Shown here: one piece after another, positions 25,201 through 33,158 of the stretch
Layout: the number at the start of each line of letters is the position of its first letter
Position numbering within the stretch: the first letter of the stretch is position 1
NCBI GenBank assembly: GCA_958450365.1
Contig: CAUEEP010000887.1
Span: 434,001-498,000, forward strand
Length of the DNA: 64,000 nucleotides
Reading direction: 5' to 3'
Origin: Mesorhabditis belari
Lineage: Eukaryota; Nematoda; Chromadorea; Rhabditida; Rhabditidae
Translations under genes and position numbers: made by a program
The notes under the pieces: generated by a model
What the model was told of the DNA's origin: nothing
The model's input: only the letters and a program-made list of their open reading frames with translations
Databases searched by the model: none

Positions 25201-28200
25201 CATGGTCAAGCCATTCCAAGGCTCAGAAGCTAGCTTCTGTTCTGGCTAAACTTCAGCCAGCTCTTGTTCTGGCTAAACTTCAGCCAGCTACTATCCTGGC
25301 TAAACTTCAGCCAGCTCTTGTTCTGGCTAAACTCCAGCCAGCTCCTGTTCTGGCTAAACTCCAGCCAGCTCCTGTCCTGGCTAAACTCCAGCCAGCTCCT
25401 GTTCTGGCTTACTCCAGCCAGCTCCTATCCTGGCTAAACTTCAACCAGCTCCAGGATCTTTTCGTGGTAATTCTTGACATAAAAGAACCACTTCTGGTCA
25501 AGACAAACCAACTAGACTTCTGGCCGGATCTTTCAGCTTCAACTTTGAACTCTTTCTTTGAACAATTCCTGTAGGAGAAAGCACTTAAACCCAAAAGACT
25601 CTCTTCAACAGCTTTCTCTCTTCTGTCTCTTTCACATGCTCTTTGTGCGCTCTTTATTTAATCGTATCTCATCTGACATCCACTCTTTCCATAACCCACA
25701 CCTATTCCATCTCAACCTAGATGGCTGGGAGGTTCTCTCGGACATCAAATCATCATGGTGAGGCTCGGCCATTGAACTTTAGGCTGGGTTAACCTGTGTG
25801 GCAGTCCCGAGTTGGGATTTGCTAGCAGCTACATTGGCGCGGCACTGCCAAAGAAAACGGATGATGCTTTGGTTTAGGACAGGTTTCAGACCAGGCTTGG
25901 GCAAGAATCCCTCTGGAATCCTTTCTAGACTTTCTAGATATTAGACATATTTACGTCTAACTTTATGTGAAATCAAGTTTCGAATTGTTGCAATTTTCTC
26001 TCATAATCTATCCATTTTTTTACAGGCTGAACGAATCGAGTACAAAAACGGTTTCCCGCCATTCATTTTCAACGACACGACCATGCAGAAACATTGGGGA
26101 ATGGTGGGTGATAAAATGTTGAAATGACAAGAGAAATGGTGATCAAATGATATGCGTCATAAAATAATTGATTGAGAATTTTGCGCTGATCCCGAATGTG
26201 CTTTCAGTTTTTGCTATGAGGCACTCTGTCAAAAGTTATAAGCGCTCAAAGTTTTGTATGGGGTCGCAGAAGACAGGGCCAGTTTATAAGTTGACTTAGC
26301 AGGGGAATGGTATGGTGGTAGCCGAGTGGTCGGCTTCGATACGGAGCGAGGGTTCGAGTCCGGCGTTTGACTTTTGCTTCTTTTAGCTTTCAATGTTTGA
26401 AGTTCGTTTGATGACACAAGAATCGGCTGTGATTTGGCTGTCATTGGAAGCAGCTTTCTTTAGGCCATCATTCGAATCAGCTTTCTTTAGGCCATCATTC
26501 GAATCAGCTTTCTTTAGGCCATCATTGGAAGCAGCTTTCTTTAGGCCACAACAGCCTTTTGATATTCTCTTGTGAGTTGAAAACGAAGCGAGTTAACAAA
26601 GCGAGTTTTCGAAACGTTAACAAGATTTTGATGGTTCTTTATTCGCTTCTCTTGTGGAAAAGAGAAAGAAAAGAGAGCGATCTGTGCAAAGAAATCTGTG
26701 AAATGAGTCACTGATCGCTCGGTTTTCTCAAAATTTCCATCAAAAATCGATTTATTTCGTGAATTTTGCCTTCTAGACTGTTGAAGTCGACAAAAACAGC
26801 GAGATTTTACGAGAAGACCGGATTTTAAACAAAATTAGCAAGCTTTCAAATCAAGACTCAAATCTTAATGCGTTCATTCGTCAATCTGGAGAGCACAGAA
26901 TCTAAAAGAGTTACTTTGATTGGTAAATTTTGTATTTCCGAGGTTGTTTTATAGGTTTCTTTTTCTTTGATAATTTTTAAAGATAATTTTAAATTTAAAT
27001 TAGATATTTTAGATAATTTTCATATATTTAAAGATATGAAAAACCGAATCCCTCTAGAAATTTTTTCCCAAAATTTTTCCCTGACACTTACACTTCGACT
27101 TTTTAGTGAACACTGACCGTTAGCTTCAATAAAAACTCTGATAAGATCCCTGTGATTATTTACGTAAAAGTCCCCCAGCCCGTAGAATGCGAAAAGAAAA
27201 TTTTGGGATTGCGAAAGAGGCGAGACGTGTGGTGAAAGAAAGGGGGCAACGTCCGCTCGTTCACAGAAAAGAGTGAAAGACTTTGAGAGACTTTTGAGCG
27301 CAAAGAAATAACAAAACTGAAAAAGTGAGCAGAGAATCGGAGAAGCTCGACCGCAGTTGCACGTTCTTTGAGCGTAAAAAGAGAGGTGACGTTTATCGGC
27401 GAAACATTGAGCAAAGCGAGAGGTCGCCGCGCTGCCAACACTTTTTTCCTTTCTGATAGAGTGTGGTGTTTGAGAAATGGAAATGAGAGTGTGCGTGCCA
27501 GCATTGGGGAAAATAGCCGAAAAAACGCGGGTGCTAGAGCGAAGAACAGATTTTTTGAGGAGAACCTGACGCCCGAGCGAGGCAAAGAACGACCAGACCG
27601 ATATTTTCGGCATGGACCTTCGGGAAAACGGAAAGAACACCACGTTTGTGATTTCTGGCAAGTTGTGAAATTTGCGAGGCGCTAGAGTCATTTCCTGCGA
27701 GATAAGTGCAATGGCTGGAGGAGGGGAAGGGAGTGAATTGAGCGCCAAAATCAAAGAAACACTGGAGATCAAGGGTAAATTGTTGATAAAGTTCTCAATT
27801 CTGGAGTCCACTTGGCAAGATTATGATGTCAGAGTTGGAGTTTTGCAAAAATTAAGGTTATCTACAAAGCAAGCTTATGGCGGTCACTGTTCTAAAAATT
27901 TTATAGACTGAATTTTGTGCAAATTTTGATTAGAACAACCCAAGTGACATCCAGATCGCCCAAAAATTGAATAAAATCTGAAGTTGGTGTTCAATAAAAG
28001 CTTGAAATCAAGCCAACCTCGCAATTCTAGATGATCGAGGACGTTTTATAGACTAAATTTTGTGCAACTTTTGGTTAGAACAACTCAAGTGACATCCAGC
28101 TCGCCCAAAAATTGAATAAAAACTGAATTTGGAGTTAAATAGAAGCTTGAAATCCAGTCAACCTCGCAATTCTATGTGATCGAGCACATTTCATAAACTA

Positions 28201-30883
28201 AATTTTGTGCAAATTTTGATTAGAACAACCCAAGTGATATCCAGATCACCCACAAATTGAATAAAATCTGAATTTGGAGTTAAATAGAAGCTTGAAATCC
28301 AGTCAACCTCGCAATTCTAGGTGATCGAGCACACTTCATAAACTAGATTCGCTTAAAATTTTGGTTAGAACAACCCAAGTGATATCCAGATCGCCCAGAA
28401 ATTGAATAAAATCTGAATTTGGTGTTAAATAGAAGCTTGAAATCAAGCCAATCTCGCAATTCTATGTGTTCAAGCACATTTTATAGACTAGATTTTCTTC
28501 AAATTTTGGTTAGAACAACCCAAGTGATATCCAGCTCGCCCAAAAATTGAATAAAATCTGAATTTGGAGTTCAATAAAAGCTTGAAATCAAGTCAACCTC
28601 GCAATTCTAGGTGATCGAGCACAATGAGCCACTCCTTCACTTGACAATTCGCCTGAAATTAGAACGGTACAAGGGTGAGTGGCTGAGATTTACGGAATAC
28701 GGGAATCTTTGCAAATTACAGAAGAATTGGAGCGTTTGGATGAGCCGTTAGACAGAAGTACGTGGTATCAAAGTCCGGCGCAGGTTGACGCCTACTACGC
28801 ACCGAATAACAACGAGATGAGTGAGTTGATCGGTTATATCTGATCCGTTGATCGGTTATATTTGATTCGTTGATCCGCTATTTCACCTTGGTTATATGAT
28901 ACTTTTAGTTTTCCCGGCCGGTATCATGCAATTCCCATTCCTGACGATCGGTGTGCCCAACTATATCACGTATGGAATGGTCGGAGCGGTGATTGGACAC
29001 GAAGTCTCGCATGCGTTCGATGATCAAGGTGAGCTAGGCGTTCGATGCTCAAGGTGAGCTAGGCGTTCGATGATCAAAGGCGAATGTAAACACACACTTT
29101 CTATTGCACTAAGCTCTTTCCACATTCCTCAGGCGGTCGCTATGATGAATGGGGTAATTTGAACGATTGGTGGGACGCGGAAACGGCGCAGAAATTCTCC
29201 GACAAAACCCAGTGCTTCGTGGAACAATATGGATCGGTTGAGGTTGGGTTTTTCAAAGTCTAATAAAGTTCCAAAGTTTCTAGACTAAGTTTCTAGTTTC
29301 TAGTTTCTATTTTCTAAGTCTATAACTTAAATCTATAATAAAACTCAGATCAAAGAGGCAAAAATTCGACTGAACGGCCGTTTGAGTCTCGGGGAGAACA
29401 TCGCGGACAACGGCGGAGTGAAAACCGCGTTCAATGTAGGTTTTGGAAACTTTGTTCATTGTTTTTTTGATCTTATTTATCCTGCACTCAAATCTACCGT
29501 ACCCCTGACTTTTCAGGCGTACAAAGCTTGGCGAAAAAACGCCACCGAAGACGAGCCGGCGCTGCCCGGTTTCCAGAATTTCACCTCCGAGCAAATGTTT
29601 TTCCTTGCCTACGCGAATGTGAGTTTTGAAAGTCGAGGAGTTAGATTTTGAATGTGAAAATTGCAGAACTGGTGCTCGGTGGTTCGACCAAAACACTATG
29701 TGCAATTGGTGATGACCGATGTGCACGCGCCGTCGAAATATCGAGCGATCATCCCACTGCAGAATCGAAAGGTAAGGAACAAGGTTTAGCCAGACTTGAA
29801 GCTGGCTTCGACTAACTTTTAGAGGCTGACAGGCAGGTTAGTTAAGCCTGCTAGATAAGCCTGCTAGGTAAGCCTGCTAGGTAAGCCTGCTAGGTAAGCC
29901 TGCCTGTTGAAGCTGACTTCGACTAATTTATAGACCTAGAACTGGGTCGGACTTGATCTGGCTTGGATCTGGACATGCTTCTGGACATCCAGGCTGCTTA
30001 TAGGCTTGGCCAGGAGTAGCTAAAAAGCTTGAACCGGACATGATTTGGACTTGGCCTAGGCTTGGATTAGTTTATAGGGCTGATCGGGGCTAAATCCTGG
30101 CCTAGACTAGCATTTGCTTACAGTCTTGAGCATGGTCTGGGCTAGGTTTCAAGGAAGTACCCCAGCTTGCCACGACCGATCGGTAGACGCCTAGAGAAGC
30201 TCAGAGAAGTTATAGCAGTTTTAAGCCGGTCAAAATCCGGCAAAAATTAGCTCTCCATACCAAATACGCGAAATATTTGACAAAAGTTTTCAACATCTTG
30301 GTTAAAAGGCTTTTCTCGGGCTGAATCAAGGTGAGCTGGGTGGCCTAGTGGATAAGGCGGTTCAAACAAGCCTAGAGTTTACGGAGCGTGGATCTGATCC
30401 GGGCTTAGGTAAGCCCAGCTTAGAGGTAAGCCTGCTAGGTAAGCCTGTTAGGTAAGCCTGTTAGGTAAGCCTGTTAAGTAAGCCTTTTAGGTAAGCCTGT
30501 TAGGTAAGCCTGTTAGGTAAGCCTGTTAGGTAAGCCTGTTAGGTAAGCTTGTTAAGTAAGCTTGTTAAGTAAGCCTTTTAGGTAAGCCTGTTAGGTAACC
30601 TCTTAGGTAAGCCTGTTAGGTAAGCCTGTTAAGTAAGCCTTTTAGGTAAGCCTGTTAGGTAACCTCTTAGGTAAGCCTGCTAGTTAAGCCCAGCTACTTC
30701 TTGTTAGCGTCCTCCTAAGTCAAAGTAGCTTAAGCCAGGCCTGGACCCTAAAGCCTTGCTATTGTAGACGACCTTAAAGCCTTGCTTCGAAACGATTTTT
30801 CTCACCTTTAGGAGTTCTCAGAAGCATGGAAATGTCGAGATGGATCGATGATGAATCCGCGGCACAAATGCCAAGTGTGGTGA
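19243..30883 (+). CDS. Neprilysin-like M13 zinc metallopeptidase
   Basis: A type II membrane endopeptidase that would cleave extracellular peptides. My model uses exons 19243-19373, 20545-20672, 21635-21775, 21828-21900, 22323-22404, 22581-22710, 22988-23099, 23146-23231, 23272-23340, 23899-24003, 24046-24108, 24743-24837, 24880-24979, 25023-25121, 26026-26103, 28611-28674, 28722-28820, 28909-29028, 29133-29242, 29349-29435, 29517-29618, 29667-29771 and 30812-30883. All phases agree. In order the protein shows a transmembrane helix (LEVFLLFSCFILFLSLSG...), the M13 N-terminal signature CTSRECVRIAG...DPCDDFYEFACG, the zinc motif HEVSH, the third-ligand motif ENIADNGG, a DVHAP motif, and the C-terminal CQVW. 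Joined to the exons at 1926-3089 it gives about 815 aa, slightly above the usual ~750. One oddity is VDAYY where family members have NAYY/NAFY. The long introns are filled with private satellites. Confidence 0.93.
19672..20188. repeat. AAATAGGAACC minisatellite in a NEP intron
   Basis: A degenerate 10-13-bp array of AAATAGGAACCAA/AACTGGGAACCAA. The three overlapping 175-211 aa minus-strand frames (FGSYLVPIWFLF...) are translations of this array. Confidence 0.9.
20875..21272. mobile_element. MITE of the TACCGTAAATACTGTAATAG family, copy 2
   Basis: Same termini and interior as the 17.4 kb copy but shorter by one internal fold-back block. It lies in a NEP intron. TTGCTAATCATTT/TCCTAATCATTT repeats flank it on both sides (about 20835-20874 and 21273-21580). 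Confidence 0.9.
22010..22305. repeat. CAGTCTAGAC minisatellite in a NEP intron
   Basis: About 28 degenerate decamers CAGTCTAGAG/CAGTCTAGAC, ending about 18 bp before the next exon's acceptor. Confidence 0.9.
23565..23765. repeat. GACTGTCAGACGTTA-type minisatellite in a NEP intron
   Basis: A higher-order array of AGACTATAGCACTGGC and AGACTGTCAGACGTT units between the exons ending at 23340 and starting at 23899. GGAGATCTT repeats lie at about 23363-23427. Confidence 0.85.
24125..24560. repeat. ~80-bp tandem repeat in a NEP intron
   Basis: Five copies of a unit containing AAAGTAGCTAGATTAGTGGC and GGATTACTGTAGCTTGAAGG lie in the intron between exons 24046-24108 and 24743-24837. Confidence 0.9.
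25215..25450. repeat. 24-26-bp TTCTGGCTAAACTTCAGCCA minisatellite
   Basis: About nine copies of a unit that is itself partly palindromic (TGGCT...AGCCA) in the intron after the exon ending at 25121. The rest of this 0.9-kb intron has no recognised feature. Confidence 0.9.
26165..26372 (+). repeat. tRNA-like sequence, copy 4, with its ~90-bp module
   Basis: 26312-26372 reads GGTAGCCGAGTGGTCGG (A-box-like) and GGGTTCGAGTCC (a consensus-like B box), but they are too close for a complete tRNA. Immediately upstream (26165-26262) is the dispersed module containing TCAAAAGTTATAAGCGCTCA, also found in the 15-17 kb palindrome. A 27-bp GGAAGCAGCTTTCTTTAGGC array follows at about 26430-26550. Confidence 0.55.
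27020..27811 (-). other. Unexplained stop-poor, relatively GC-rich segment with long ORFs on both strands
   Basis: Within the 2.5-kb NEP intron (26104-28610) a 263-aa frame is open on the minus strand and a 105-aa frame on the plus strand. Base composition is visibly less AT-rich than the surroundings. I recognise no domain in either translation, and no splice or start context favours one strand. It could be part of a retroelement or a degenerate gene insertion. Confidence 0.35.
27895..28623 (+). repeat. 145-bp tandem array that duplicates a 3' splice site and exon start
   Basis: The word GCAATTCTA, which forms the acceptor of NEP exon 28611-28674, recurs at 28021, 28166, 28311, 28456 and 28601, exactly every 145 bp. 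After each acceptor-like site comes the exon's own beginning GTGATCGAGCACA, exact at 28321 and altered elsewhere. Only the last copy leads into coding sequence. Upstream copies run into a TAA or TAG within about seven codons. Confidence 0.93.
30335..30415 (+). repeat. tRNA-like sequence, copy 5
   Basis: GGGTGGCCTAGTGGATAAGG matches a pol III A box. About 35 bp later GGATCTGATCC is a degenerate B box, and the stretch has a tRNA-like length. The ends do not pair cleanly. It lies in the last NEP intron. Confidence 0.5.
30415..30690 (+). repeat. GGTAAGCCTGTTA array (donor-like words) in the last NEP intron
   Basis: More than 20 tandem 13-mers of AGGTAAGCCTGTT. Each contains GGTAAG, a consensus-like 5' splice site. 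A short related run lies at about 29860-29905. The true donor of this intron is AAG|gtaagg at 29771. The 1-kb intron otherwise carries the tRNA-like sequence and no exon. Confidence 0.9.
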
Positions 30884-33158
30884 TCGATTTTGATTTGAAA
30901 TTTGATTATTTTCTATTTATGTACAGCCATATTCTCTCATCTCGGTGCAATTTTTTTCTCTTTTATTTCCTTATATTCTTTTTTTTTCGTCTTTTTCCCC
31001 CTACAATTTCTAGTCGGCTTTTTAAACGAGCTGGGTCTTTACATTTTCTATTTTCGACACTTTTGAGTACAGTAGTTTAAACGGCTAGAAATGGCTAGAA
31101 AACGATCGTAAATTGGTTTATTTAGAGGAATTTGATTAAAGGATTGTGTCAAAAATGTTCTGGAAACGTTCTACAGTTTCTGGAAACTTTCTACAGCTTC
31201 TGGAAACGTTCTACAGCTTCTAGAAACGTTCTACAGCTTCTGGAATCGTTCTACAGTTTCTGGAAATGTTCTACAGTTTCTGGAAACGTTCTACAGTTTT
31301 TGGAAACGTTCTACAGCTTCTAGAAACGTTCTACAGTTTCTGGAAACGTTCTACAGTTTCTGGAAACGTTCTACAGTTTCTGGAAACGTTCTACAGTTTC
31401 TGGAAACGTTCTACAGCTTCTGGAAACGTTCTACAGCTTCTGGAAACGTTCTACAGCTTCTAGAAACGTTCTACAGGTTCTGGAATCGTTCTACAGTTTC
31501 TGGAAATGTTCTACAGTTTCTGGAAACTTTCTACAGCTTCTGGAAACGTTCTACAGCTTCTAGAAACGTTCTACAGTTTCTGGAAACGTTCTACAGCTTC
31601 TGGAAACGTTCTACAGTTTCTGGAAACGTTCTACAGCTTCTGGAAACGTTCTACAGCTTCTGGAAACGTTCTACAGCTTCTAGAAACGTTCTACAGTTTC
31701 TGGAAACGTTCTACAGGTTCTGGAAACGAAATTTACGTTGTACTACACTTCAAACCAAAAACTACTGTACTCTTTAGCTTTTTATTGTTTTGTTTTCAAT
31801 GTAAACAAACACAATGCACTTTAGATTTAAACCTTTTTTCTTTTCTTAAATTTTTGTGCAAAAAAACGAAACGAGAATCGATCTCATCAATGAAATTTTC
31901 CTGTTTTTATAAAAAAATTCTTTTTATTTTCCTTTTTTTATGTTTTGCCATCGTTTTTAGTTGTATTTTGTAGTTTTTTCAGATTTTTCTTTGCTTAAAA
32001 AGCTTTAAAGACTCAGTTCACATCAAATAAACAAAAAAAACAAAATAAAAACAAAAAAACAAAGCGTATTTTGTTTGCTAATGTACACAGAATGTTTTTG
32101 AGAGGTCAGAGAGATCTGTGTACGAAAAAATCAGCTAATTTGGAACGCACGCTAGTCTTTGCTGTCAAAATTTCTTTGTGTTTCACAAAATTTGGTTCCT
32201 TTGCCTCGGAGTTTGGTATAGGACTAGGTGATTTTGGCGGCTTTACTTAAACTAATTTCCTATTCAAGGCCTTTTTTTGGTCTATCTGGAACGCACGCTA
32301 GTCTTTGCTGTCAAAATTTCTTTGTGTTTCACAAAATTTGGTTCCTTTGCCTCGGAGTTTGGTATAGGACTAGGTGATTTTGGCGGCTTTACTTAAACTA
32401 ATTTCCTATTCAAGGCCTTTTTTTGGTCTATCTGGAACGCACGCTAGTCTTTGCTGTCAAAATTTTGGTGTTTCACAAAATTTGGTTCCTTTGCCTCGGA
32501 GTTTGGTACAGGACTGGGTGATTTTGGCGGCTTTACTTAAACTAATTTCCTATTCGAGGCCTTTTTTGGTCTATCTGGAACTCACGCTAGTCTTTGCTAT
32601 CAAAATTTTGGTGTTTTACAAAATTTAATACCTGTGCACTCTAGATTTAAATGCAAATTTCTCATCTTAAATTTTCTCTTAAAAAAAACGAAACGAGAAT
32701 CGATCTGATCAATGAAATTTTCCTGTTTTTATAAAAAATTCTTTTTATTTTCCTTTTTTTTATGTTTTGCCATCGTTTTTAGTTGTATTTTGTAGCTTTT
32801 TTCAGATTTTTCTTTGCTTAAAAAGCTTTAAAGACTCAGTTCACATCAAATAAACAAAAAAAACAAAATAAAAACAAAAAACAAAGCGTATTTTGTTTGC
32901 TAATGTACACAGAATGTTTTGAGAGGTCAGAGAGATCTGTGTACGAAAAAAATCAGCTAATTTGTGAAATATAAGAGCACACGGATTACGATAGAAAGGA
33001 CAACAAATAGAAAAACGACTTTTGAACTACGGTATTGCAAGGAGCGAGATATAGAAAACGAAAAAGTGTGGATCTTGAATTATGCTAAAGTTGAGGTGAT
33101 TAATGAAAAAAAAATGCGTCCCAGGATTACTGTAAATGGGAAAAAGAATAGATCTCGG
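30884..33158. other. Interval between the convergent NEP and ATF4-like genes
   Basis: Contents in order: AT-rich presumptive 3' UTRs; a 20-bp array (31155-31733); segment A (about 31812-32130); a tandem array of ~147-bp units (about 32139-32632); and segment A' (about 32633-32963), a near copy of A. The unit and segment A are duplicates of the 3' part of the ATF4-like locus. No additional gene is visible. Confidence 0.8.
31155..31733. repeat. 20-bp array rich in heat-shock-element-like cores
   Basis: About 29 units of TTCTGGAAACGTTCTACAGT. Most units contain TTCTGGAA and a few contain TTCTAGAA, both matching the TTCnnGAA core of heat-shock elements. The array begins about 270 bp past the NEP stop codon. 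Open frames here (FYSFWKRST...) are repeat translations. Confidence 0.9.

Noticed and set aside
31132..31973. FYSFWKRST-type proteins of 63-155 aa
   Set aside because: Frames of the 20-bp TTCTGGAAACGTTCTACAG array.
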